From positions 1 through 64,000 of the forward strand of contig MSGZ01000007.1 of the NCBI GenBank assembly GCA_001940925.1: a stretch of 64,000 nt of DNA, read 5' to 3'. The notes under the pieces were generated by a model, which worked only from the letters and a program-made list of their open reading frames with translations, was not told where the DNA came from and did not search any database. The stretch is from Ruminococcus sp. Phil11 (lineage in GTDB: Bacteria; Bacillota; Clostridia; Oscillospirales; Ruminococcaceae). The translations under genes and the position numbers were made by a program. This document shows positions 44,620 to 53,713 of the stretch, piece by piece. The first letter of the stretch is position 1. Every line of letters starts with the position of its first letter.

Positions 44620-45348
44620 TCATTTCACCAGCAGGATCACGGAAATATTATCCCGACCGCCCTGCTCGTTCGCCTCCGCGATCAGCAGCTCGGGAAGCTG
44701 CTCCGGCGGATTCTCCCGCATCAGCTCCGCGATGCGTTCTTCTTCGACCATGCTGTAAAGCCCGTCAGAGCAAAGCAGCAGGCGGTCTCCCTCCGAAAGC
44801 GTGACCGTCTGGGTATCGGCGAGCACTCTGCTGGAAACGCCGATCGCACGGATCAGCTCATTCCGCCGGATATGCGTCGCACGCTCCTCCGCGGTGATCG
44901 TGCCCTGCTCGTAAAGAAGCTGCACGACGGTGTGGTCAACGGTCAGCTGTTCGAGTTCGCCCTCTGCCGGAAGCAGATACGCTCTCGAATCGCCGACATT
45001 GACGATGCAGACCGTATCGTCCCTTGCAAAGGCACCGACCAGCGTCGTTCCCATGCGCGCACGCATCTGACTGCGCACCGCTGCCTGATAGACCTTCTGG
45101 TTCGCGTCCGCCGCGCAGTTGCGCAGCAGCTCACAGACGGCCTCCTCCGGCATTCCGCTTTCATAGTCTGCACAGAAGCGTTCCTCCGCAGCCGCAACCG
45201 CGATCTTGCTTGCGGCACTGCCGTTCTGCATCCCGCCCATGCCGTCGCAGACCAGCGCAAGCACGCCGTCCGGAAAGCTCTCCGCACGGATCGAATCCTG
45301 ATTCTCCTGTCTGGTCTTGCCGATGTCACTGCCCAGATACGCCTTCAA
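44620..45348 (-). CDS. stp: PP2C-type protein phosphatase (Stp/PrpC)
   Basis: A 242-aa metal-dependent Ser/Thr phosphatase, the partner of the adjacent kinase. GKTRQENQDS near residue 10, VCDGMGG near 33, GTTLVGAF near 95 and the late GGRDNISVILL carry the metal-binding Asp residues. It overlaps rlmN by 23 bp. The 96 bp between it and pknB show no promoter or terminator. Confidence 0.95.
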   Translation of the reverse strand: MKAYLGSDIGKTRQENQDSIRAESFPDGVLALVCDGMGGMQNGSAASKIAVAAAEERFCADYESGMPEEAVCELLRNCAADANQKVYQAAVRSQMRARMGTTLVGAFARDDTVCIVNVGDSRAYLLPAEGELEQLTVDHTVVQLLYEQGTITAEERATHIRRNELIRAIGVSSRVLADTQTVTLSEGDRLLLCSDGLYSMVEEERIAELMRENPPEQLPELLIAEANEQGGRDNISVILLVK

Positions 45349-46417
45349 TGCCGCTCACCACACTTTCTGTTGCTTCGATCGTATCACGCCGCAGTTGTCC
45401 GCACGCCGCTTTGATATCGTCTCCGAGCGTCCTGCGCACAGTTGCATTGATGCCCTCCCGCTCAAGGAGCTTCTGAAAGGCTGCCGCATGTCCTGCATGA
45501 AATCCGGTCCCCGCAACGGGATTGACCGGGATCAGATTGATATGCGGCCGCTGCTTCGGGAACACCGGCCGGAGCCGTTTTCCGAGCAGCTCTGCCGCTG
45601 CGGAAGAATCATTCTCGCCCGCAATGACGGCATATTCAAATGTGACTCTCCGGCCTGTTTTCCGGAAGTATGTCCCGCAGGCATCCAGCAGCGTATCCAG
45701 CGGATAGCGCCGGTTGACCGGCATCAGCGCGTCGCGCTTTTCGTTGTCCGCGCAGTGCAGCGAGACCGAAAGCGTCAGCGGGAGATCCTCCTCCGCAAGC
45801 TGTAAAATCCGCGGCACAAGTCCGCAGGTGGAAAGCGTCACATGCCGCAGACTGAGGTTCCGCCCCTCCTTGCAGGAGAGCAGCCTCAGAAACTGCATCA
45901 CATTATCATAGTTATCCAGCGGCTCCCCGATGCCCATGAGCACCACGCTGCCGATCTGCGGCTCCCCGGAAAAATCCGCATCCGCGCCGTAGATCTGCCC
46001 GAGCATTTCCGCAGGGGTCAGGTTTCTCACAAAGCCGAGCGGTGCCGAGGCACAGAATCTGCAGCCCATTTTGCAGCCGACCTGCGTCGAGATGCAGGCG
46101 GTGATCCCGTGGTGATAGACCATGCGCACGGTCTCAATACAGCTGCCGTCAGAGAGCCTATACAGATATTTTACAGTATCATCCATACAAGATGCAAGCT
46201 TTTGTTCAATCTTTGGCATGTTTATATAAAATCGTTCATTGAGCTGCGCCTGAAATTGTTTAGATAGTTCTGTCATTTTCGTGAAATCAAAGACCCGTTT
46301 CACGTGCATCTGATGAAAGATCTGTTTTGCGCGGAATTTCGGCGCACCCATGGCCGTGATCTCCGCTTCGAGCTGCTCCGGCAGGAGGCTCAAAATATCT
46401 GTTTTCTGCTGCTCCAA
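45326..46417 (-). CDS. rlmN: 23S rRNA (adenine2503-C2)-methyltransferase
   Basis: A 363-aa radical SAM enzyme that methylates A2503 of 23S rRNA and A37 of some tRNAs. The cluster motif Cys-x3-Cys-x2-Cys is in CKMGCRFC near 115, GIGEPLDNYDN near 165, and the methylated Cys lies near the end in ESVVSG/AACGQL. It appears to start with TTG (46417-46415) with GGGAG 9 bp upstream; no ATG lies nearby upstream. Confidence 0.94.
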   Translation of the reverse strand: MEQQKTDILSLLPEQLEAEITAMGAPKFRAKQIFHQMHVKRVFDFTKMTELSKQFQAQLNERFYINMPKIEQKLASCMDDTVKYLYRLSDGSCIETVRMVYHHGITACISTQVGCKMGCRFCASAPLGFVRNLTPAEMLGQIYGADADFSGEPQIGSVVLMGIGEPLDNYDNVMQFLRLLSCKEGRNLSLRHVTLSTCGLVPRILQLAEEDLPLTLSVSLHCADNEKRDALMPVNRRYPLDTLLDACGTYFRKTGRRVTFEYAVIAGENDSSAAAELLGKRLRPVFPKQRPHINLIPVNPVAGTGFHAGHAAAFQKLLEREGINATVRRTLGDDIKAACGQLRRDTIEATESVVSGIEGVSGQ

Positions 46418-46437
46418 GCCGTTCAGCTCCCTTCTGT

Positions 46438-47307
46438 TTATTCGTCCGGATACGGGTGATACGTTCCGGGTATTTCGACCTCTTTTGAGAGGAAATACTG
46501 ATCGCTGTCAAAGCCGGTCAGCTTACCTGTTGCCTTATCCGCGGAGAACGCAAAGCCGTACAGTGCTGCGGTATCGGACAGACCGTAATCGCCGCCGCTG
46601 TATAGCAGATAATACTCTGTGCAGGTGAGCTTGTCACCCTCGTCTTTGACAAATGCACCGAGCACACGCTTACCCAGCACCGCACGCATTGCCGCGAGCT
46701 GGAGCAGATTCTCCTCGGTAACATCCGCATGAAGCGTCTGCGTCTCCGGGTCAAAGAATGCTTTGTCCGGTACCAGATACCAGTATGCGATGCCGGAGCC
46801 CGCTTCATACAGCCAGTAACAGCCGTCTTTTTCTTCGTAGATGCTGTCCGGCTTCAACTCAAATTCTTCGCAGGCCAGTGCAAACGCTTCTTCCTGATTT
46901 TCAGCAGCCTTTTTTGTCATTGCCGGCCGATCAGGAAATCCGGCAGACAGCGTCCCGCAGAATGCAGGCACCGGCAGCCTTGTGTACTGCTTCCCGATCG
47001 CGATCAGCTGCTCATCCGTCATATTGCGGAAATCGTCGTCGGTCATCGCATCAAGGCCGATCTCCGCATCGGGAATGCTGATCTCTTCCGGCTCCGTTGT
47101 CTCCGGCTTCGGGCTCAGCGTGATCTCTGCAAAATCGTCATTGTTCAGCTCCGTGACATGCGGCGTATCGGTTCTGTCCGCCGGAATGTCGATCTCCGGC
47201 ACATTGGGCGGGCCGTAAACGCCGCAGCTGACGGAAAGCGCACCGACGCCGATCGCCGCTGCGGAAAACATCAGCGCGGTCAGCCGCGTTTTCCATGACT
47301 GCTTCAT
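46438..47307 (-). CDS. Predicted lipoprotein, first of two paralogues
   Basis: A 289-aa exported protein with a signal peptide and lipobox LSVSC (Cys near residue 28). An acidic linker (Asp/Glu/Pro/Thr) runs to about 80, followed by a globular domain with DFRNMTDEQLIAIGKQY, GCYWLYEAGSGIAYWYLVPD and FFDPETQTLHA. I recognise no family. The next gene (47322) encodes a paralogue with the same layout. Both lie between rlmN and rsmB, an unusual place for lipoproteins. Confidence 0.75.
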   Translation of the reverse strand: MKQSWKTRLTALMFSAAAIGVGALSVSCGVYGPPNVPEIDIPADRTDTPHVTELNNDDFAEITLSPKPETTEPEEISIPDAEIGLDAMTDDDFRNMTDEQLIAIGKQYTRLPVPAFCGTLSAGFPDRPAMTKKAAENQEEAFALACEEFELKPDSIYEEKDGCYWLYEAGSGIAYWYLVPDKAFFDPETQTLHADVTEENLLQLAAMRAVLGKRVLGAFVKDEGDKLTCTEYYLLYSGGDYGLSDTAALYGFAFSADKATGKLTGFDSDQYFLSKEVEIPGTYHPYPDE

Positions 47308-47321
47308 GCCGCACCCCTCTT

Positions 47322-48179
47322 TCAGGTATCCGGTATTTCGACCGTCTGCATCGAATCGCAGAAATACGGATCACCGGCTTCATTGACAAAGCCTGTCACC
47401 TGACCGGTCGCCTTATCGACAGAGAACGTCACACTGCCGAGCGACGCGGTATCCCGCATCCCGTCTGCCCGGGCGGTATACAGGAAATAGTATTCACGGC
47501 AGGTCAGCCTTTCGCCGCTGTCCGACACAAATGCGCCGACCTTCTTCTCGCCGGGGACATCCCGCATCGCGGCCAGCATCAGCACGTTTTCCTCGTTTAC
47601 CTCCGCATGGAGCGTCTGCGTTTCCGGGTCAAAGAACGCCTTGTCCGGCACCAGATAATAGGATAGGATGCCGGAGCCTTTGCAGTACAGCCAATAGCAG
47701 CCCTGCTTTTCGGAAAGCAGCGCATCCGGTGCCGGCTCCGGGATAAAGTCCGCACGCACCAGCGCGTCGGCTTCCGCCCGGTCGGCAGCGGCCTGCTTTG
47801 CGATCCGCATACTGCCCTGCATATCTGCAGGCAGATCACCGCAGAACGCCGGCTGCTGAAGAGCCAGACTTGTCGGATCCTTTGCCATTGCGAGCAGCAT
47901 TTCGTCTGACATACTGCGGAAATCCGCTTCCGTCAGCGAATCAAGGTCAATCGGCGTTTGAAAATCATACTCTGCATCGGGAATACTTGTTTCGGCAGGT
48001 GCCGTTGTTTCCGGTGTCCGCATCTCCGTGATCTCGATCAGATCGTCGTCGTCAAGCTCCGCGACAGGCGGCGGGCCGTAGACGTTATAGCCGGAATGTG
48101 TGCAGCCGGTTGTCAGTATACCGGCAGCCGCCGCGGAAAACATCAGCGCGGTCAGCCTCGTGCTGTGTGAATGCTTCAT
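47322..48179 (-). CDS. Predicted lipoprotein, second of two paralogues
   Basis: A 285-aa exported protein with lipobox LTTGC (Cys near residue 26), an acidic linker and a globular domain sharing DFRSMSDEMLLAMAKD, GCYWLYCKGSGILSYYLVPD and the identical FFDPETQTLHA with the gene at 46438. Both signal peptides contain RLTALMFSAAA, so they arose by duplication. Function unknown. It starts 3 bp after the rsmB stop. Confidence 0.75.
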   Translation of the reverse strand: MKHSHSTRLTALMFSAAAAGILTTGCTHSGYNVYGPPPVAELDDDDLIEITEMRTPETTAPAETSIPDAEYDFQTPIDLDSLTEADFRSMSDEMLLAMAKDPTSLALQQPAFCGDLPADMQGSMRIAKQAAADRAEADALVRADFIPEPAPDALLSEKQGCYWLYCKGSGILSYYLVPDKAFFDPETQTLHAEVNEENVLMLAAMRDVPGEKKVGAFVSDSGERLTCREYYFLYTARADGMRDTASLGSVTFSVDKATGQVTGFVNEAGDPYFCDSMQTVEIPDT

Positions 48180-48182
48180 CGG

Positions 48183-49547
48183 TCATCCTTTCCGCATTTT
48201 CGCGATAAAGAACCCGTCGCTGCCGAGCATCTGCGGGAAGAGCGTTGTCATCTCCTGCCCGTATTCTGCCAGCGCAGGAAGATTCTGCCACGGCTTTTCG
48301 AGTGTATAGTCCGGATGCGCCGCAAGGAATCTGCGGACGACATCCTCATTTTCCCGTTTTAAGACGGTACAGGTCGAATAGACCAGCACGCCGCCGAGTT
48401 TCAGTGCCTTTGCGGATGCTTCGAGAATTGCATACTGAATCTCCGGCAGCCCCGCGACCTCGTCCGGCGTTTTATACCGGATCTCCGGCTTTCTGCGGAT
48501 CACGCCGTACCCGGAGCACGGCACATCGCAGAGAATGCGGTCGGCAGAAGGCTTTTCGGTCTGCCTTGCATCGCCTGCCTGTGCGGTAATGCAGGTCAGA
48601 CGCAGCTTTTCCGCGCCCTTCCGGATCAGCCCGACACGGTTCTCGTGCAGATCATAGGCATACACATGCCCTTTGTTCTGCATCAGCTCGGCAATGGTAA
48701 AGGTCTTGCCGCCCGGTGCCGCACAGACATCGAGCACGGTCTCTCCGGGCTGCGGGTCCAGTGCCAGACAGCAGAGCTGCGAGGCAAGGTCCTGCACATG
48801 CATCGAGCGTCCCATGGCCTTCGCCTCGGAGACAAGCCCGCTGCGGTAAGGGTCAAGCGGAACGGTCTCCTTCCCGTCAGCGACGGTCGGAACAGCCTCC
48901 GTTTCGCCGCGCCGCTTGAGCAGATATGCACACGGAATGCCCGGAACAGGCTCCGCGCGCGGGATCATCTTTTCGCTGTTTTCGCAGAGCGGATTCCGCC
49001 GGATATAGATCGGCGGCGCATCCATGGCATCCGCAAGGAACGCTGTGACCGTCTCCGCATCGTAGTCCGCAAGCAGCGCGTTCAGCAGCGGCAGCGGCAC
49101 GGAATACGTGACCGACATTTTTCCCGCGTCATCCTCCGGCAGCGGAATCTGCTTTCCGCCGCGGATAAAGCTGCGGAGCACCGCATTGACCATGCCTGCG
49201 GCACTGGTTTTTTTCAGCTTCTTGACGGCCTCCGTCCAGAGATTGACAACCGCGGAATCCGGCGTATGCAGATACAGCAGCTCGTAAAAGCCGCAGCGCA
49301 GCACGCACAGCACCTCGAGATCGAGCTTTTCCGGCGGACGGCTCGCATGTGCCCGGATACAGGCATCCAGCGTCAGCAGGCGTTCCAGCGTTCCCTGATA
49401 GAGTTTCAGGCACAGCGCGGTATCCTGCGGCGTCAGTTCCTCCGCATCCATGAGCGCATGGGTCAGTGCGAGATTGAAATAGCTTTTTGCCTTGATCGAC
49501 CGGATCAGCGTCCGGACACAGAGCAGTCTGGCATTCAGACCGTTCAT
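48183..49547 (-). CDS. rsmB: 16S rRNA (cytosine967-C5)-methyltransferase
   Basis: A 454-aa enzyme with an N-terminal NusB-like RNA-binding domain (to about 145) and a C-terminal SAM methyltransferase. VLDVCAAPGGKTF near 268 binds SAM, CDVPCSGYGVIRRKPE near 338 and VYSTCTVLKRENE near 392 hold the two cysteines of the m5C mechanism. Overlaps the YugP gene by 4 bp. Confidence 0.95.
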   Translation of the reverse strand: MNGLNARLLCVRTLIRSIKAKSYFNLALTHALMDAEELTPQDTALCLKLYQGTLERLLTLDACIRAHASRPPEKLDLEVLCVLRCGFYELLYLHTPDSAVVNLWTEAVKKLKKTSAAGMVNAVLRSFIRGGKQIPLPEDDAGKMSVTYSVPLPLLNALLADYDAETVTAFLADAMDAPPIYIRRNPLCENSEKMIPRAEPVPGIPCAYLLKRRGETEAVPTVADGKETVPLDPYRSGLVSEAKAMGRSMHVQDLASQLCCLALDPQPGETVLDVCAAPGGKTFTIAELMQNKGHVYAYDLHENRVGLIRKGAEKLRLTCITAQAGDARQTEKPSADRILCDVPCSGYGVIRRKPEIRYKTPDEVAGLPEIQYAILEASAKALKLGGVLVYSTCTVLKRENEDVVRRFLAAHPDYTLEKPWQNLPALAEYGQEMTTLFPQMLGSDGFFIAKMRKG

Positions 49548-50248
49548 CTCCGGCGGCCCCGGATCAGCAGCAGACGCATCAGCGTCAGGATCGACGAAGC
49601 AACTGCAGCGACATAGGTCATGGCAGCGGCAGTCAGAACCTTTCTGACGCCCGCCTGCTCCTCAGCGGAGAGAATGCCGCCCTGTTCCAGAGAACGCACG
49701 GCTCTGCCGCTGGCGTTAAATTCGACCGGCAGCGTCACGAGCTGGAAGAAGATCACGGCACAGAACAGAATAATGCCGAACAACAAAAGACCGTCACCAA
49801 AAGAGGTACTTTGATTTCCTCTTGCGCCGCCAAACAGAATGCCGAGCATAATCAGCAAAGACGAACCGCTTGAGCAGATATTCGTGCTCTTGACAATTGC
49901 ATTGCGCACACGAACCGGCGCATAATTCTGCGCATATTGCAGCGCATGGCCTGCCTCGTGCATGGCCACGCCGACCGCCGCAACGCTGGCAGAGCCGTAA
50001 ACGCTCTGCGAAAGGCGGATCGTGTTGCTGCGCGGATCATAATGGTCTGTCAGATCACCGGGAATCGGCTCGATCGCGACGTCGGTGATGCCGTTGTCGA
50101 GCAGCAGCTGGCGGGCAGCCTCTGCGCCGGTCATGCCGCGCTCGCTGCGCACCTTGCTGTATTTCCTGAATGTTGATTTCACATTGAGCGATGCGATCAG
50201 CGGAATGGCGATCGCCAGAATCAGAAGAATCAGAAGGATCCACTCCAT
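49544..50248 (-). CDS. Zinc metallopeptidase, YugP family
   Basis: A 234-aa membrane peptidase. A first membrane helix (residues 3-20) is followed by a soluble part with HEAGHALQYA near 100, the zinc-binding HExxH, then two or three more membrane helices. The family is widespread in Firmicutes and often found in this operon; its substrate is not known. Confidence 0.88.
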   Translation of the reverse strand: MEWILLILLILAIAIPLIASLNVKSTFRKYSKVRSERGMTGAEAARQLLLDNGITDVAIEPIPGDLTDHYDPRSNTIRLSQSVYGSASVAAVGVAMHEAGHALQYAQNYAPVRVRNAIVKSTNICSSGSSLLIMLGILFGGARGNQSTSFGDGLLLFGIILFCAVIFFQLVTLPVEFNASGRAVRSLEQGGILSAEEQAGVRKVLTAAAMTYVAAVASSILTLMRLLLIRGRRR

Positions 50249-50265
50249 AAAAATGCTCCTTTCCG

Positions 50266-51204
50266 TTATTCAGCCGCCGAGAAGCGGTCACCTGTTTTCA
50301 GCGGGAAGCCGCGCAGGAAATCTGCGGTCGGCATGGCCTTGGCACCCTCTGCCTGCATGACGGTCGGCTGCACGATATGACCGTCGCCGCAGACAATGCC
50401 GATGACATCATCGCTGCCGATCACCGTGCCCGCAGGGATCTGTGCCTGCTGCTTCGTCAGCACGGAGGCGTGCAGCTTGATGCGTCTGCCCTTCATCATG
50501 GCATAGCCGGTCACCGCACGGATCGTTCTGTCGATCTCCTGCGCGGGCTTTTTGAAGTCGAGCCGGCTCATGTCCTTGGTGATCTTTTCCGCGGTGCAGG
50601 CGAGCGCATCGTCCTGCCGCACGGGCTTCAGCATCCCCTGATCGAGCAGAAGCAGCGTTTCGCGCATCGTTTCCGCCGCGATCTCCGACAGGCGGTCATG
50701 CAGCGAATCCGCCGTTTCGTCCGGCGCGATCGGGGTTTTCAGTGTATGCAGCATATCGCCGGTATCAAGCCCCTCTGCCATTTGCATGGCCGTGACACCC
50801 GTTTCGCTGTCGCCCGCGAGGATCGCCCTCTGGATCGGTGCCGCGCCCCGCCAGCGGGGAAGCACCGACGCGTGCAGATTGATGCAGCCGTATTTCGGCA
50901 GCTCCAGAATGCTTTTCGGCAGAATCTGCCCGTAAGCGATGACGATAATCAGCTCCGGCTTGATTTCCTGCAGGATGCGGAGTGCTTCCTCTGCATCCTC
51001 GCCCTTCCGGAGCGACTGCGGCTGATAAACCGGCAGGCCGTAGGAAAGTGCCTTTTCCTTGACCGGCGTCGGCAGCAGCTTCTTGCCTCTGCCGCGCGGA
51101 CGGTCGGGCTGCGTAAAGACCGCAGCGATCTCATGGCCGTCGGCCTTCAGCATTTCCAGCGTCGGCACGGAAAAGACCGGCGTACCCATAAACACAATTT
51201 TCAT
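50266..51204 (-). CDS. fmt: Methionyl-tRNA formyltransferase
   Basis: A 312-aa enzyme that formylates initiator Met-tRNA. FMGTPVFSVPTL at residue 5, the catalytic region NLHASVLPRWRGAAPIQRA near 108 and DTGDMLHT near 147 are in place, followed by a C-terminal RNA-binding domain. It works with the nearby deformylase, whose genes are commonly adjacent. Confidence 0.97.
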   Translation of the reverse strand: MKIVFMGTPVFSVPTLEMLKADGHEIAAVFTQPDRPRGRGKKLLPTPVKEKALSYGLPVYQPQSLRKGEDAEEALRILQEIKPELIIVIAYGQILPKSILELPKYGCINLHASVLPRWRGAAPIQRAILAGDSETGVTAMQMAEGLDTGDMLHTLKTPIAPDETADSLHDRLSEIAAETMRETLLLLDQGMLKPVRQDDALACTAEKITKDMSRLDFKKPAQEIDRTIRAVTGYAMMKGRRIKLHASVLTKQQAQIPAGTVIGSDDVIGIVCGDGHIVQPTVMQAEGAKAMPTADFLRGFPLKTGDRFSAAE

Positions 51205-51249
51205 ATTCCGCCTCCTCTGAACACTTCACGGTTCCGATTTGGTTGCCGT

Positions 51250-51921
51250 TCACCAGATCTTCGGGAACAGTCTGTATTTCACCTTTTTCAGGTAGGCATC
51301 ATAGCCTGAAAGCTCCTTTGCGAGCACCTTTTCCTCATTGCCGATGCGCTTCACAATGATCGCCGGATACAGCAGGAACACCGGCAGCGCGGCCAGTGAC
51401 CCTAGGATCAGCGGGATCATCGGAAACATCAGGATCGTCGCGGTATACATCGGGTGCCGGACAATGCCGTACAGCCCGGTATCGACGACCTTCTGTCCCT
51501 CCTGCACCTTCACCGTGCGGGAAAGATAGGCGTTTTCGCGCATGACCTCCGCGTACATCGCGTAGCCGATGAGAAAGATCACCGCCGCAATGCGCGAAAC
51601 AAAGCGCGGGAGCTGTACCCAGTCAAACCGGAAGTCCAGTCCGGCGAGGATGAATCCGCCGACGAACATCAGCAGGCTCAGCAGCACGACGGCTTTCTGT
51701 GTCCCCTGCTTTTCCTTCGCATCCAGACGCTTTTTCAACAGCTCCGGATTCTTTTTCAGCAGCACCAGCCCCATCAGGAGCATCGGCACGAACAGAACAA
51801 AGAGGAACCGCCAACCGCCCGCATAGCGCAGCGTGCCCGCCGGGAGAAAGAGCAGCAGCATCACCAGAAGGATGCCGATGCCGAACCGGATGAGTCCTTT
51901 TTTTGCAAGCTGTTTGTCCAT
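51250..51921 (-). CDS. Isoprenylcysteine carboxyl methyltransferase-like membrane protein
   Basis: A 223-aa protein with five or six membrane helices and the conserved C-terminal GIVRHPMYTA near 160, the SAM-binding signature of the ICMT/phospholipid methyltransferase family. In bacteria these enzymes methylate lipids or unknown small molecules. It is inserted between def and fmt, which are usually adjacent. Confidence 0.82.
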   Translation of the reverse strand: MDKQLAKKGLIRFGIGILLVMLLLFLPAGTLRYAGGWRFLFVLFVPMLLMGLVLLKKNPELLKKRLDAKEKQGTQKAVVLLSLLMFVGGFILAGLDFRFDWVQLPRFVSRIAAVIFLIGYAMYAEVMRENAYLSRTVKVQEGQKVVDTGLYGIVRHPMYTATILMFPMIPLILGSLAALPVFLLYPAIIVKRIGNEEKVLAKELSGYDAYLKKVKYRLFPKIW

Positions 51922-51948
51922 GATGTCACCTCCGTTCCGGAATGCGGG

Positions 51949-52419
51949 TTATTCCTCCGCCTCCGGCTTCACAAACTCCTCGACCTTTTCGAGGAACAGA
52001 TGTCCGTCCAGATGATCGTTTTCGTGGCAGGCGCAGCGCGCACCGAGGTCTTTCAGCTTCATCTCATATTCCTGACCGTTCCGGTCAAAGGCGCGCATCA
52101 CGACCGTTTTCGGCCGTGTCACGATCCCCCAGCGGTTCGGCACGGAGAGACAGCCCTCCGTATCGCGCACACTGCCCGACGTCTTGACGATCTCCGGGTT
52201 GACCGCTTCGATCACCTCGCCGTCCTCCTCCAGCATCATGATGAACACTCTGCGGAGAATGCCGACCTGCGGTGCCGCCAGTCCGACACCGCCCGCTTTT
52301 TTCAGCGTTTCGGCCATGTCGTCCAGAAGCAGTGCCAGCTTCTCGTCAAATTTCTCGACCGGTCTGCACACCTTGTTCAGGACCGGATCGCCTTCTTTTA
52401 CAATGTTGCGGATCGCCAT
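51949..52419 (-). CDS. def: Peptide deformylase
   Basis: A 156-aa metalloenzyme that removes the formyl group from new proteins. The three motifs are present: GVGLAAPQ near 45, EGCLSVP near 88 (Cys metal ligand) and CHENDHLDG near 130 (HExxH). Typical length. Confidence 0.97.
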   Translation of the reverse strand: MAIRNIVKEGDPVLNKVCRPVEKFDEKLALLLDDMAETLKKAGGVGLAAPQVGILRRVFIMMLEEDGEVIEAVNPEIVKTSGSVRDTEGCLSVPNRWGIVTRPKTVVMRAFDRNGQEYEMKLKDLGARCACHENDHLDGHLFLEKVEEFVKPEAEE

Positions 52420-52431
52420 ACATGATCCTCC

Positions 52432-53367
52432 TTATTCTTCTGCGGCATTCGGGAAGCCTTCCTTCCAGCGGCGCAGTGCTTCACCGGTAAAGGTGTAGCT
52501 GCTGAGCCGGACCGGATCACCGGAAAGCTGCTCCGCGGTATACCACGGATTCTGCTTATCCTCATAGCCGTTGATGATATGACAGTTCTGTGCGGGCATA
52601 TAGCCCTGCGCGAGCAGATAACAGCGTTCGCCTGCTGCATTGACGGCCTCGTCCGCGATGACGGCTGCATGGCCGGGCGAGCCGCCGTTGACCAGCAGAT
52701 CACCGGCGCGGGCATCCTCCGCAGCGATCGGTGCGGATTCCGCCTCCAGCGAGCGCGTGCCCGCATAGTGCATGACCGTCATCAGATAATTGTGGAACTG
52801 CTGAACGGAATCGTCGTACCCTGCAAGCTTCATGCCCCATGCGATGTTTCCGAACGCAAGGATGCGCTTTCCGCTGCACCAGCTTTCGTAATCCGTCGGA
52901 TAGCCGTTCGTCAGGCGGAACGCAATGCGGTCTGTCTGACCGGTGGTATAGAAATACTCGCTCCACAGCCGGATGATGCTGTCCGCACACTCCTGATAGC
53001 CCTCCCGGCCGACCGAAAGCGTATAGACCGCAGCGGCATTGTGCGCGGAGTAAGGTGCTCCGCGGTAGGAGCAGACCGCCGCGCCGTGTTCATAGAGCGG
53101 CTGCCGGCGCATAAAGGCAAGGAAGCTGTCATCGGCAGCCGGTGTGCGTTCATAGCCCTCCGGCGGCAAAATGCGTGTGCCCTGCGTCATGCCGTCCGGG
53201 TCGATGAACGGGCTTTCCGGCATCTCCGTGACCGGCGGATCGAGTGCCGCAGGCTGCCACTTCGGGCAGGCACGGAACACCGCCAGACCGGACGCGCCGC
53301 CGAGCAGGATCACCGACAGCACCGACCAGACGATCGCACGCCGCTTTGTCCAGCGAAAATGCTTCAT
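52432..53367 (-). CDS. DUF4846-family protein, secreted or membrane-anchored
   Basis: A 311-aa protein with one N-terminal membrane helix (about 12-32), then ILPPEGYERTPAADDSFLAF near 66, CADSIIRLWSEYFY near 127, TNGYPTDYESW near 155, and a late GGSPGHAAVIADEA near 230 followed by LLAQGYMPAQ. These match DUF4846 as I remember it. The Gly-Ser-Pro-Gly-His segment and the overall size hint at a hydrolase-like fold, but activity is unknown. Confidence 0.78.
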   Translation of the reverse strand: MKHFRWTKRRAIVWSVLSVILLGGASGLAVFRACPKWQPAALDPPVTEMPESPFIDPDGMTQGTRILPPEGYERTPAADDSFLAFMRRQPLYEHGAAVCSYRGAPYSAHNAAAVYTLSVGREGYQECADSIIRLWSEYFYTTGQTDRIAFRLTNGYPTDYESWCSGKRILAFGNIAWGMKLAGYDDSVQQFHNYLMTVMHYAGTRSLEAESAPIAAEDARAGDLLVNGGSPGHAAVIADEAVNAAGERCYLLAQGYMPAQNCHIINGYEDKQNPWYTAEQLSGDPVRLSSYTFTGEALRRWKEGFPNAAEE

Positions 53368-53376
53368 ATTATTCCT

Positions 53377-53589
53377 TCATTCCGGCAAAATCATCTCCGG
53401 CGGCGTCACGACCGGCGTACCGTCGGCATTCAGCAGCGGTGTCATACCGCTGACCGACGTAAATCCGTTGTCATCGGAAAACATCATATAATTGACACCG
53501 GTCGCCATATCGACCAGGATCCGGATCCTGCCCGGGTTTTTCTGCGTATACACCTCAACGAACCGTTTGGGTGTCTTTTCCTTTGCCAT
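53377..53589 (-). CDS. DUF6440-family small protein
   Basis: A 70-aa protein resembling DUF6440: RFVEVYTQ, then IRILVDMATGVNYM and a late GMTPLLNADGTPVV. Role unknown. The ATG at 53589 has AGGAG 8 bp upstream; the frame extends over the promoter region. Confidence 0.72.
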   Translation of the reverse strand: MAKEKTPKRFVEVYTQKNPGRIRILVDMATGVNYMMFSDDNGFTSVSGMTPLLNADGTPVVTPPEMILPE

Positions 53590-53631
53590 TCCGGCGCTCC
53601 TTTCAGCCTGTATGATGCACCGTTTCACCCT

Positions 53632-53640
53632 ATTATAACA
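53632..53640 (-). promoter_or_regulatory. Extended -10 promoter before the DUF6440 gene
   Basis: Minus strand: TGTTATAAT, a perfect -10 with an upstream TG. It lies in the 124-bp gap after priA, about 45 bp before the ATG. It would give the downstream def-fmt-pknB part its own transcript. Confidence 0.6.
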
Positions 53641-53713
53641 GAAAACGGGACAAACAGGCTGCATCTTCATAATATTTTCAAAAAGATTTCAGATTTCTTC
53701 CAGAATCTGCGGT

